Shown here: positions 1 through 6,237 of the stretch, in pieces
How positions within the stretch are numbered: position 1 is the stretch's first letter
Layout: every line of letters starts with the position of its first letter
Source of the DNA: Pseudomonas sp. PGPPP3
GTDB lineage: Bacteria > Pseudomonadota > Gammaproteobacteria > Pseudomonadales > Pseudomonadaceae
Reading direction: 5' to 3'
Assembly: GCA_002256055.1 (NCBI GenBank)
Contig: NKIE01000068.1
Coordinates: 1-9,866, forward strand
Length of the DNA: 9,866 nucleotides
Notes under the pieces: model-generated
Databases searched by the model: none
The model's input: the letters and a program-made list of their open reading frames with translations, nothing else
What the model was told of the DNA's origin: nothing
Made by a program: the position numbers and the translations under genes

Positions 1-46
1 CCCGTTCCATGCTCGTTCCTGCACTATTCGTGTCATTAACACTCAT
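1..46 (-). CDS. Possible start of a divergent gene, truncated by the left window edge
   Basis: On the minus strand an ATG at 46-44 opens a frame that stays open to the window edge (15 codons, beginning MSVNDTNSAG). An AGGA ribosome-binding motif (minus strand, 58-55) lies 8 bases upstream of the ATG, and a second purine-rich stretch, AAGGAG, is at 65-60. The frame is divergent from the regulator at 168, with two palindromic operators between them, the usual layout for a regulator controlling a neighbour. Fifteen residues are too few to identify a family. It could be a chance frame; the case rests on the ribosome-binding site and the divergent layout. Confidence 0.4.
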   Translation of the reverse strand, partial: MSVNDTNSAGTSMER

Positions 47-55
47 CGTGTAGAT

Positions 56-73
56 CCTGCTCCTTGAAGCAGG
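56..73 (-). promoter_or_regulatory. Hairpin over the ribosome-binding site of the divergent gene
   Basis: CCTGCT (56-61) and AGCAGG (68-73) form a perfect 6-bp stem with a 6-base loop. Read on the minus strand, the stem and loop contain both purine-rich ribosome-binding motifs of the gene starting at 46, so the structure could hide them. No T-run follows on either strand, so it is unlikely to be an intrinsic terminator. A regulatory role is inference. Confidence 0.25.
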
Positions 74-84
74 GTTCATATCGA

Positions 85-103
85 GGGTTCAATTATTGAA
101 CTC
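85..103. promoter_or_regulatory. Operator-like palindrome O1
   Basis: GGGTTCAA-TTA-TTGAACTC: two 8-base arms around a 3-base centre with one arm mismatch (G86 where symmetry needs A). It repeats the perfect palindrome at 132-150, with centres 47 bp apart. It lies between two divergent starts, 39 bp upstream of the minus-strand start at 46. A repeated dyad here is best read as a binding site for a dimeric repressor, most simply the HTH protein encoded at 168-437. Confidence 0.55.
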
Positions 104-131
104 TTGAGCAAAGAGTACCAGATCAGTTGCA

Positions 132-150
132 GAGTTCAACTATTGAACTC
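132..150. promoter_or_regulatory. Operator-like palindrome O2
   Basis: GAGTTCAACTATTGAACTC is a perfect dyad with 8-base arms and a 3-base centre. It ends 17 bases before the ATG of the small regulator at 168 and matches O1 at 85-103. The distance suggests it overlaps the regulator's own promoter or leader, so autoregulation is likely. No convincing -35/-10 pair is visible around it. Confidence 0.6.
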
Positions 151-167
151 GGATGGCATAGAACTTT

Positions 168-437
168 ATGGAATCAATTCAGGATAGAGCTATAGCTTTA
201 ATTTATATGGCTGGCCTGGACGATCTGGTCAGGCGGTCTGAGATCAACTACAGCCGCTGGAAAAACCTTCGTCATAAAAAGGTACGCGTCAGCACTGAGG
301 AGGTTGAAGTCCTCGTGAAGCTGTACCCGAGCTACGCGCTATGGCTAGTCAGTGGCGCCGTAGCACCTGAAAGTGGTCAGACCAGTCCAGCCTTTGACGA
401 AGCCAACCGAAGCTTGGCAACACCCAGCGCGGGCTAG
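168..437 (+). CDS. Small helix-turn-helix DNA-binding regulator
   Basis: An 89-residue protein. Residues about 14-62 fit a lambda-repressor/Cro-like fold: a helix with LDDLVRRSEI, a recognition-type segment around NYSRWKNLRHKKVRVS, then a helix ending in YPSYALWLVSG. The tail, rich in Q, T, S, P and D/E (SGQTSP, DEANRSL) and ending in AG, resembles small regulators I recall from Pseudomonas prophages and islands. The start codon has only a weak upstream GGA (151-153). It sits between two operator palindromes and the GHKL ATPase gene, divergent from the frame at 46, so it probably represses its own and the divergent gene. It might also control the downstream ATPase-nuclease, as controller proteins do in restriction-modification systems, but no O1/O2 copy lies directly before 581. 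Family recognition is moderate; the role is inferred. Confidence 0.7.
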   Translation: MESIQDRAIALIYMAGLDDLVRRSEINYSRWKNLRHKKVRVSTEEVEVLVKLYPSYALWLVSGAVAPESGQTSPAFDEANRSLATPSAG

Positions 438-499
438 AAATTACTAAAAAAGTGGCTCTGCGCTGGTATGCCCAAAGTAAGGGTGAAGAATTAAAAAAA

Positions 500-515
500 C
501 TCTAAACAATTAGAG
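500..515. promoter_or_regulatory. Inverted repeat upstream of the GHKL ATPase gene
   Basis: CTCTAA-ACAA-TTAGAG is a perfect 6-bp dyad about 65 bp before the ATG at 581. It differs in sequence from the GAGTTCAA operators. It has no following T-run, so it is not an obvious terminator; it could be an operator or an mRNA hairpin. Function unknown. Confidence 0.25.
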
Positions 516-580
516 CAGCCAGTTTCAGCGTGAGTACCAAGGGTTTAGTGCATATTAAATTTTGTAAAGGAAGACAAGCT

Positions 581-2605
581 ATGAGCGCTGTTCTTGATGA
601 GGTAAATCCTACAAGTCAATTTCATTTGGAAATTGACTTGAATGTACTTAATCACCTTGGAATTGGTCTCTATAGCAGTACCCCTGCTGTCGTTACCGAA
701 ATTGTGGCCAATGCTTGGGATGCGGACGCGTCTCAAGTAACAGTAGATATCTCCAATGGTGAGATCATAGTAACTGACGACGGCCATGGGATGGGAGCTG
801 AAGAGTTGCAGGGTCGGTTTCTACGTGTTGGGTATGCGCGTAGAGATCAAGGTAAGGGAAATAGAAGCGATATTCTGACTCGGCCGGTTATGGGGCGTAA
901 AGGTATCGGTAAACTAGCAATGTTTTCGCTCGCCAATCAAATTGATATTTGGTCAAAAATGGCTGGTCAGGATGCAGTTGCTGTCCGAATAAACGTTAAG
1001 CAACTGAAGAAAGATATTGCCGCCAAGAAGAACTATCAACTTGAAAAGCTAGATGTGGCTTACGATTGGAAGGGTGGAACTGGCACTAGAATTGTTCTAT
1101 CTGACCTTACCTCTGGTACAGATAAAACGGAAAGTTTTCTTAGGCCGCGTATCGCTAGACGATTTAGTGTGTTGGGAGGGTCTTATGGTTTCAAGGTTTT
1201 AATTAGCGGAAAAGAAGTGACAACTCGTGATCGTGGGTATCACTCGGATATACAGTTTTGGTGGGATTTTGATGATGGAACAAGATCAAGCCAACTTCCC
1301 TTGCTAACTGGCTTGGCGAATGATGAGAAAAAGGAGAAGTGTATTGCGAGGCTGAGTAATGTAGTTGTGTCAGGGGTGTATGCATATAGTGTAACTGGAT
1401 TTATCGCTACAGTCGTTAAACCGAAGAATCTTAAGAAAACCGACGACAATATTAATCAGGTCTCTCTGTTTGCTAATGGGCGTGTATTTCAAGAGGATAT
1501 GCTTAAAGATATTGGTAACGCCAAAGTATTTAATAGCTATATCGTAGGTGAGATTCACGCGGATTTTCTTGACGCTGATGATGTGGATCGAGCAACAGCC
1601 AACAGGGAGGCTGTAAAAACTGGAGATCCGCTAGTAACAGCTGTGCGTAACTGGCTTAAAGCGACACTAGATGTCATTGCAGATCAGTGGGATGACTGGC
1701 GTCGGCAGCAAAATGTAGAAAGTGATGATGATCGTACCAAGCTTGCGCTTGAAGCTTGGTTTGCGTCTTTGGCCGATGCTCGGGATAGAAAGTTGGCTCA
1801 AAAGCTAATTAGCCCTATTCTTTCTGCTGATCACTCTAATGATGAAACAAAGAATAAAGAAATAAAAAGAGATTTGGTAAGAAGTGCGATTGTTGGATTT
1901 GAAAAGATAAGAATCAGAAAGCAACTTGATAAGCTTGAGCACGTTACAGATGTTATGTCTTTGGAGTTTCAGAAATTATTTCATAATCTTGATGAGGTGG
2001 AGTCTACTCACTATCACGAAATTACGCGCTCTCGGTTGCAGGTTATAGATAAATTCGATAAGGAAATTATAGATACGAAGTCACTTGAAAAAGTCGCGCA
2101 GGAGTATCTGTTTGATCATCTATGGCTTCTTGATCCAACCTGGGGGCCGATTTCTGAAAGCCGGGTTATGGAGAAAACATTAACTGCTGAGCTGCTTGAA
2201 GTTTCGCCTGATGCAGAGACGGGAGCGCGGATTGATATCGCATATCGCACATCTTCAGGGCGACATATAATTGTTGAGCTGAAAAAGCCAGGATTGTTGG
2301 CTGTAGATGTGAATGATCTCATTAAGCAGGGTAAGAAATATAAGGCTGCAATAACCCAGTACTTAACTAAGCATCCTGACGTTGGTGGGCTTAATGGTCG
2401 AGTTCCTCCGGTAGATGTTTGCTTTGTGACTGAGGAGGTGCCAAAGACTACTTTTGGCGATGCGTTAGAAGATCTTAGGAAGCATGATATGCAGGCTTTT
2501 ACATATAAAGGTATGATTACAAATGCTAAGCGTGCTTACCAAGAGTATCTTTCTGCCGTTCCGCATGTGTCAAAGTTAGAAGATATTATTTCTAATATAA
2601 CTTGA
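581..2605 (+). CDS. GHKL (MORC/MutL/Hsp90-like) ATPase fused to a PD-(D/E)XK-type nuclease
   Basis: A 674-residue protein. The N-terminal GHKL ATPase has an N box around TEIVANAWDADA (E40, N44), a G1 box DDGHGM (D67, G68, G70) and a G2 glycine loop GRKGIGK (105-111); a GHKL ATPase normally continues into an S5-like transducer region. The middle (about 380-500) is charged and probably helical. The C-terminus has an HLWLLDPTW stretch followed by D552 and E566-L-K568, the D...ExK signature of PD-(D/E)XK nucleases. The ATG at 581 is preferred to an in-frame GTG at 530 because AAAGGAAG (566-573) is correctly spaced and homology begins just after it. Prokaryotic MORC-like GHKL proteins are known in restriction-modification loci, and a C5 methyltransferase lies convergent with it, so an ATP-dependent restriction role is likely. 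The gene is AT-rich for Pseudomonas, consistent with transfer. The ATPase call is strong, the nuclease call good; the biological role is inferred. Confidence 0.88.
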   Translation: MSAVLDEVNPTSQFHLEIDLNVLNHLGIGLYSSTPAVVTEIVANAWDADASQVTVDISNGEIIVTDDGHGMGAEELQGRFLRVGYARRDQGKGNRSDILTRPVMGRKGIGKLAMFSLANQIDIWSKMAGQDAVAVRINVKQLKKDIAAKKNYQLEKLDVAYDWKGGTGTRIVLSDLTSGTDKTESFLRPRIARRFSVLGGSYGFKVLISGKEVTTRDRGYHSDIQFWWDFDDGTRSSQLPLLTGLANDEKKEKCIARLSNVVVSGVYAYSVTGFIATVVKPKNLKKTDDNINQVSLFANGRVFQEDMLKDIGNAKVFNSYIVGEIHADFLDADDVDRATANREAVKTGDPLVTAVRNWLKATLDVIADQWDDWRRQQNVESDDDRTKLALEAWFASLADARDRKLAQKLISPILSADHSNDETKNKEIKRDLVRSAIVGFEKIRIRKQLDKLEHVTDVMSLEFQKLFHNLDEVESTHYHEITRSRLQVIDKFDKEIIDTKSLEKVAQEYLFDHLWLLDPTWGPISESRVMEKTLTAELLEVSPDAETGARIDIAYRTSSGRHIIVELKKPGLLAVDVNDLIKQGKKYKAAITQYLTKHPDVGGLNGRVPPVDVCFVTEEVPKTTFGDALEDLRKHDMQAFTYKGMITNAKRAYQEYLSAVPHVSKLEDIISNIT

Positions 2606-2622
2606 TTTTTATTTGCTTAGCG

Positions 2623-2671
2623 CCACCACCGCTGGCTTGATTGGGTGCGGCTCAGTGGCTGCGGTTGGTGG
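2623..2671. terminator. Imperfect hairpin between convergent genes, possible weak terminator
   Basis: CCACCACCGC (2623-2632) can pair with GCGGTTGGTGG (2661-2671), leaving one bulged T and a long loop. It lies in the 105-bp gap between the convergent stops of the ATPase-nuclease and the methyltransferase, where transcription from both sides should end. No T-run follows either arm, so it is not a canonical intrinsic terminator. Confidence 0.25.
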
Positions 2672-2710
2672 TTGCCAATTGAGGATGTAAGATCAAGTGG
2701 CAGAGGAAAA

Positions 2711-3754
2711 TTAAACTGCTGCTAGCTCTTTGATGTGATGTTGAATACTCATGCCAATAATCTCGCCTAAACGTACAGGTACTGCATTTCCAATCATGCG
2801 GCCAACCGCCTTGAAGGTAATATTTTCTGGCGGCATGAATTTGTAATTCTTCGGAAAGGATTGCAGCGTTGCCGCTTCGCGTAATGAGATTGCTCGAGCT
2901 TGGCTCTTATCGTAATGGCCAAAACGACCGTTACCAAAGCCAAAGCAGAGTGTCGTCATGGTCGGGCCGGGTTCATCTCCGCGCATGCGCCCATAAACGC
3001 TTGGATAGGTTTTACCGCTCGCTTTGCGGTGGCAATCTGCGCGGAGGTACTCGGGCCAATCATTCCAGGTGCCGCCTGGCTCAGACAGCATGATGCGCTG
3101 TAGGTTGATCGGTGTTAGCGATGCTGCTCGATGCAGAGGATCTTTAGGGTCACATTCCCCGGCAGCCAGCTTAGGGAGCTTGCCGATTGCCTCTTTGACG
3201 GTCACAGGTTTGCTGTGAGTCTTGGGAATCATGGCGATAGGGCCAAGCTTAGATGCGAGCAGTACATGGCGGCGGCGGTGTTGAGGAAGCCCGTAGTCTA
3301 TGCAGTGAATTGTACCTGCCCAGATGTAATAGCCCTCGTCCTCAAGTCCTTTCACAAAGTCATTGTAGACCTGGTGCTTAGTCACATCCGGGACATTCTC
3401 CATGGTGACCAGTTCAGGTTTAATGCTTTTGATCAGCTTTTCAAAGGAGTAGAGCAGCGGCCACTTAACATCTGTAGTGGTGTCGCGGCCTTGGTTATAG
3501 CTCGAAAAGGGCTGGCATGGCGCACAGCCTGCCAGTAGCTTGAGGCGATTTGGGCGGTACCAGGCAGCAACGTGATCAGCTTTAACAAGAGCGACGCTTT
3601 CAGCGATGAATTCCGCGCCGTTGTTGGTCTTGTAGGCGTATTCGCAATTGAGATCAATGTCGTAGCCGGCGCGAACGCTAATGCCGGTCTTGAGCAGGCC
3701 TGCGGTCAGCCCGCCAGCACCACAGAAAAGGTCAACGGCGTCGATGTCTTGCAT
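2711..3754 (-). CDS. DNA (cytosine-5-)-methyltransferase
   Basis: A complete 347-residue C5 methyltransferase that would transfer a methyl group from S-adenosylmethionine to carbon 5 of cytosine in a specific DNA site. Core motifs appear in order: I, DLFCGAGG (8-15, SAM binding); IV, CAPCQPFS with catalytic C80; VI, ENV (119-121); VIII, QHRRR (158-162); IX, REAATLQ (292-298); X, GNAVP (322-326). The target recognition region between VIII and IX is short, and the sequence specificity cannot be read from it. The start has an AGGAG ribosome-binding site (3768-3764, minus strand) at good spacing. It is convergent with the GHKL ATPase-nuclease, so the simplest reading is the protective partner of a restriction system; an orphan Dcm-like role is possible. 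A LexA-like box lies 62 bp upstream. No vsr gene is visible. No motif is missing, so it should be active. Confidence 0.93.
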   Translation of the reverse strand: MQDIDAVDLFCGAGGLTAGLLKTGISVRAGYDIDLNCEYAYKTNNGAEFIAESVALVKADHVAAWYRPNRLKLLAGCAPCQPFSSYNQGRDTTTDVKWPLLYSFEKLIKSIKPELVTMENVPDVTKHQVYNDFVKGLEDEGYYIWAGTIHCIDYGLPQHRRRHVLLASKLGPIAMIPKTHSKPVTVKEAIGKLPKLAAGECDPKDPLHRAASLTPINLQRIMLSEPGGTWNDWPEYLRADCHRKASGKTYPSVYGRMRGDEPGPTMTTLCFGFGNGRFGHYDKSQARAISLREAATLQSFPKNYKFMPPENITFKAVGRMIGNAVPVRLGEIIGMSIQHHIKELAAV

Positions 3755-3816
3755 AGTAATGGTCTCCTGGCGGAGTTCATTCTAACGGTTTGGCTGTGAA
3801 AGATCGAGCGCGGACA

Positions 3817-3832
3817 CTGAAAATTTATACAG
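3817..3832 (-). promoter_or_regulatory. LexA-like (SOS) box upstream of the methyltransferase
   Basis: On the minus strand the site reads CTGTATAAATTTTCAG, matching the gammaproteobacterial LexA core CTG-N10-CAG, with CTGTATAAAT on the left half; the right half has TCAG where the consensus has ACAG. It includes a TATAAA that could be a -10 element, and LexA sites often overlap promoters in this way. It lies 62 bp before the methyltransferase start and is oriented towards it. One near-match in AT-rich DNA could be chance. Confidence 0.4.
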
Positions 3833-3872
3833 TTTTTGACCATTCTCAGGGTCTTTCTGGGTTCTTCAATGC

Positions 3873-4040
3873 TCAATTTTTAGGCCTTGCAGCAGATTTG
3901 AGCTGCTGCACTCGACAGCGAAGACTTGCGAAGTATTCGTGGTCAACCGGCACAATGGGGCTGGAAGCCTTGCCTGAGATGAGCTGTGCGCGAAGTTGAG
4001 CCAGTCTGTCCTTTTGAGTGTCGAATAAGTGTCGAAAACA
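3873..4040 (-). other. Protein-like open frame without a start, possible gene remnant
   Basis: Minus-strand codons are open from just after a TAG at 4043-4041 to a TGA at 3875-3873, 55 residues. The composition looks protein-like, with a charged helix-like start (DTQKDRLAQLRAQL), a middle PIVPVDHEYFASL and a basic end (KSAARPKN). It has no ATG, GTG or TTG start near its beginning, so as it stands it is not an intact gene. It lies next to the island boundary, upstream of and parallel to the methyltransferase, and may be the tail of a gene cut by recombination. I do not recognise the family; chance is possible. Confidence 0.2.
4018..4036 (+). repeat. Two GTGTCGAA direct repeats one helical turn apart
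   Basis: GTGTCGAA occurs at 4018-4025 and 4029-4036, an 11-bp period, so both copies face the same side of the helix. The second runs into ACAC, forming a short GTGT/ACAC dyad. They lie about 90 bp inside the island from the tRNA fragment, where arm-type integrase or excisionase sites are often found. Binding by such a protein is inference. Confidence 0.3.
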
Positions 4041-4106
4041 CTATGCTTGATAGCGACGAATTGAGATTAAAAATGGCTTCAAAGCCCGGTAACGACAGGG
4101 ATTGAG

Positions 4107-4154
4107 CCTTAGTGGCACGCTAAGGGAGGGGTTCGAATCCCTTCTTCACCGCCA
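4107..4154 (+). tRNA. 3' fragment of a serine-type tRNA (putative att site, island right end)
   Basis: A complete T arm is present: stem AGGGG (4127-4131), loop TTCGAAT (4132-4138), stem CCCTT (4139-4143). It is followed by the 3' acceptor strand CTTCACC (4144-4150), discriminator G4151 and CCA (4152-4154). Upstream, CCTTAG/CTAAGG (4107-4112/4120-4125) could be the long variable arm of a class II tRNA. The acceptor would need GGTGAAG as its 5' strand; that strand, a D arm and an anticodon arm are all absent upstream, so this is not a working tRNA. The CACCGCCA end and long arm point to tRNA-Ser; the anticodon is unknown. Such fragments remain where an element integrates into a tRNA 3' end, so this is most likely the island's right attachment site. 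The exact left limit of the fragment is uncertain. Confidence 0.72.
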
Positions 4155-4161
4155 CTTTCGC

Positions 4162-4196
4162 AAAACCCCTGAGAGAGCAATCCTCAGGGGTTTTTT
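4162..4196 (+). terminator. Intrinsic terminator after the tRNA fragment
   Basis: CCCCTGAG (4166-4173) pairs with CTCAGGGG (4183-4190) across a 9-base loop, followed by six T (4191-4196); the A-run before it extends pairing with the T-run. It sits 7 bases after the CCA of the tRNA fragment, the position of a tRNA gene's own terminator. This supports the view that this side is the original chromosomal side of the junction. Confidence 0.85.
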
Positions 4197-4397
4197 GCAT
4201 TATGGGGTTGGTGTAGCGCGGCTCGCGCCTAACTCCAAGTCACCGACAATCAAGTCATTGGGTCAAACGCTGGCTGTGCCATTGCGTCCAGTTCGTGGGC
4301 GCGGTTCGAAGGTCTGATACAAAGCGTGTTCGGACTCTGAGCCACTCCCGCAGGCATAATGCGCGGTGCAATGGCCGCCGAGTGCGATGAGTAAGTG
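4197..4397 (+). other. Leader region of earP
   Basis: About 200 bp without a convincing gene; short frames here lack ribosome-binding sites and family likeness. It holds a small GC-rich dyad (GCGCGGCTCGCGC, about 4217-4229) and a -10-like CATAAT at 4355-4360, 37 bp before the earP start, but no clear -35 at 16-18 bp spacing. The promoter for earP and efp is probably in this stretch. Confidence 0.35.
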
Positions 4398-5531
4398 ATG
4401 CGAGTGACCTGGGATATTTTCTGTAGCGTCGTCGACAACTATGGCGACATCGGTGTGACCTGGCGTCTGGCCCGGCAACTGGTGGCCGAGCACGACCTCG
4501 AGGTGCGCCTGTGGGTGGATGACTTGACGGCATTTGCCCGGGTCTGCCCGGCGGCAGATGTGCAATTGGCCGAGCAGTGCCAGCAGGGTGTTAGCGTGCG
4601 CCACTGGCCCGCTGACTGGCAGCCGGTGACGCCAGCGGCGGTGGTTATAGAAGCTTTTGCCTGCACCCTGCCGCCAGCCTATGTGGCGGCCCTGGCGAGC
4701 TCGGCGCAGCCGGTGTTATGGCTGAATCTGGAATACCTGAGTGCCGAGGACTGGGTGGCTGGTTGTCACGGTTTGCCGTCGCCCCAGGGCAATGGTGTAC
4801 AGAAGTTCTTCTTCTTTCCCGGTTTTGTCGATGGCACTGGCGGAGTGTTGCGCGAGGCGGATCTGCTGGCGCGGCGCGATAGTTTTCAGCTAGACCCGGC
4901 CGCGCAGCAACTGTTCTTGCGCGACTTGGGTGTCCATCCTGTGCCGGCCGCGCGGCTGATCTCGCTATTTGCCTATGAAAATGCGGGCCTGGATGAGTGG
5001 TTGCAGGTGTTGGCTGATGGTCCACAGACCTGCCACCTGCTGGTGCCGGAAGGTCGAGTGCTGGCGGATGTGCATCGCTGGCTGGATGTGCCAGCGTTGA
5101 GCGTCGGTAGTATCGAAGTGCGGGGCGCGTTGACGGTGCAGATTCTGCCCTTCGTCAGTCAGGATGATTACGACTGTTTGCTCTGGTGCTGCGACTTCAA
5201 TGCAGTGCGTGGCGAAGATTCATTTGTGCGTGCGCAGTGGGCTGGTCGGCCGCTGCTCTGGCACATTTATGCACAGGCGGAGAACGCGCACTGGGACAAA
5301 CTCGAGGCGTTTCTGGGGCTTTATCTGCAAGGGTTGTCGCCGCTGGCGCAGGCTGCGCTGGGTGATGTGTGGCGGGCCTGGAATGCTGGGCAGGGCATGG
5401 CGGCAAGCTGGCAGGCGTTGCAGTTGCACTGGCCGGAAGTGGCTGAACATGCCGAACGCTGGGCCGCAGAGCAGGCCGCTCGGCGCGATCTTGCTGCGGG
5501 GCTGGTGCAGTTTTACCTAAATTGGCTATGA
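4398..5531 (+). CDS. earP: EF-P arginine rhamnosyltransferase EarP
   Basis: A 377-residue cytoplasmic inverting glycosyltransferase (GT-B type) that transfers rhamnose from dTDP-L-rhamnose to Arg32 of elongation factor P, so that EF-P can relieve ribosome stalling at polyproline. The N-terminus has the family signature [20 protein letters not shown] with D13 and D17, and the C-terminal donor-binding part has RGEDSF with R271, E273 and D274; these fall at the positions I recall as important in the P. putida enzyme. The ATG at 4398 is chosen over the GTG at 4395, directly before it, because it reproduces that numbering and the usual length; the ribosome-binding site is weak either way. Its target gene efp follows 47 bp downstream on the same strand. 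Identification is very secure. Confidence 0.96.
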   Translation: MRVTWDIFCSVVDNYGDIGVTWRLARQLVAEHDLEVRLWVDDLTAFARVCPAADVQLAEQCQQGVSVRHWPADWQPVTPAAVVIEAFACTLPPAYVAALASSAQPVLWLNLEYLSAEDWVAGCHGLPSPQGNGVQKFFFFPGFVDGTGGVLREADLLARRDSFQLDPAAQQLFLRDLGVHPVPAARLISLFAYENAGLDEWLQVLADGPQTCHLLVPEGRVLADVHRWLDVPALSVGSIEVRGALTVQILPFVSQDDYDCLLWCCDFNAVRGEDSFVRAQWAGRPLLWHIYAQAENAHWDKLEAFLGLYLQGLSPLAQAALGDVWRAWNAGQGMAASWQALQLHWPEVAEHAERWAAEQAARRDLAAGLVQFYLNWL

Positions 5532-5532
5532 T
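5527..5532 (+). promoter_or_regulatory. Possible -10 element of an internal efp promoter
   Basis: TATGAT overlaps the earP stop codon and lies 46 bp before the efp start. It matches five of six bases of the -10 consensus, but no good -35 is visible at 16-18 bp. An own promoter would fit efp needing much more product than the modifying enzyme earP; this is inference. Confidence 0.25.
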
Positions 5533-5578
5533 ACGCGGCCTAGAAATTCGTATTCCCCATCCAAATCCGGACATTCGT

Positions 5579-6151
5579 ATGAAAACCGCACAAGAAATGA
5601 AGCCCAACAGTGTGGCCCTGATCGACGGCCAACCTTGGCTTATCCAGAAGGCCGAGTTCACCAAGTCCGGTCGTAACAGCGCCATCGTTAAAATGAAGCT
5701 GAAGAACCTGCTGAGCGGTTCCTCGACTGAAACCGTGTACAAGGCTGACGACAAGATGGAGCCGGTCATCCTCGACCGCGCCAAAGTGACCTACTCGTAC
5801 TTCAGCGAGCCGAACTACGTGTTCATGGACGAAGAGTTCAACCAGTACGAGCTGAACCAGGACGACCTGGAAAGCGTACTGCCGTTCATCGTTGATGGCA
5901 TGACCGACGTTTGCGAAGCCGTATTCTTCGAAGGCAAAGTGGTTTCGGTTGATCTGCCGACCACCATCGTGCGTCAGATCACTTACACCGAAGGTTCCGC
6001 CCGTGGCGACACTTCCGGCAAAGTGATGAAGCCAGCCAAGCTGAGCAACGGTACTGAAGTCAAAGTTGCCGACTTCTGCGAAATCGACGACTGGATCGAA
6101 ATCGACACCCGTACCGGCGAGTACAAATCCCGCGCCAAAGCCCCGGTTTAA
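5579..6151 (+). CDS. efp: Translation elongation factor P
   Basis: A 190-residue EF-P, the usual length, which binds between the ribosomal P and E sites and promotes peptide bond formation at polyproline stretches. The N-terminal KOW-like domain carries the acceptor loop KSGRN with Arg32, the arginine rhamnosylated by EarP in pseudomonads; other lineages have lysine there. OB-type domains follow, with conserved stretches [23 protein letters not shown] and the typical end [13 protein letters not shown]. The ATG at 5579 is chosen because it places the acceptor at 32 and has CGGA at good spacing. An in-frame ATG at 5528 overlapping the earP stop would add 17 unconserved residues. It lies 47 bp after earP and ends before a strong terminator, so the pair is probably one operon, perhaps with extra transcription of efp alone. 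Confidence 0.98.
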   Translation: MKTAQEMKPNSVALIDGQPWLIQKAEFTKSGRNSAIVKMKLKNLLSGSSTETVYKADDKMEPVILDRAKVTYSYFSEPNYVFMDEEFNQYELNQDDLESVLPFIVDGMTDVCEAVFFEGKVVSVDLPTTIVRQITYTEGSARGDTSGKVMKPAKLSNGTEVKVADFCEIDDWIEIDTRTGEYKSRAKAPV

Positions 6152-6174
6152 TCTCCCGGCGTTGATCGCGAAGG

Positions 6175-6202
6175 AAAACCCGACCTGGCGTCGGGTTTTT
6201 TT
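6175..6202 (+). terminator. Intrinsic terminator of efp
   Basis: CCCGAC (6179-6184), loop CTGGC, GTCGGG (6190-6195) and seven T (6196-6202), with an A-run before the stem. It is 23 bp after the efp stop. Since the next gene is on the opposite strand and also ends here, it may serve both directions. Confidence 0.9.
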
Positions 6203-6237
6203 ATGCCTGCGATTTTTGGGCTGCAGCGTGTCTGCGG

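Noticed and set aside
530..580. A GTG start adding 17 residues to the GHKL ATPase
   Set aside because: No ribosome-binding site, and the ATG at 581 has a good one with family-like sequence following directly.
3131..3538. A 135-codon plus-strand open frame
   Set aside because: It lies antisense within the methyltransferase gene, which has all its family motifs; no ribosome-binding site or family likeness.
3790..3999. A 69-codon plus-strand frame
   Set aside because: No ribosome-binding site or family likeness, and it covers the methyltransferase promoter region.
4060..4154. A complete, functional tRNA
   Set aside because: No D arm, anticodon arm or 5' acceptor strand can be folded upstream of the T arm; the 7-base loop at 4113-4119 lacks the U before the anticodon.
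4102..4317. A 71-codon plus-strand frame
   Set aside because: It runs through the tRNA fragment and its terminator and has no ribosome-binding site.
5528..5578. An in-frame ATG overlapping the earP stop as the efp start
   Set aside because: It would add 17 residues not seen in EF-P and move the acceptor arginine from position 32.
5197..5784. A 195-codon minus-strand open frame
   Set aside because: It is a shadow across the end of earP and the start of efp, both certain genes; high GC at third positions explains it.
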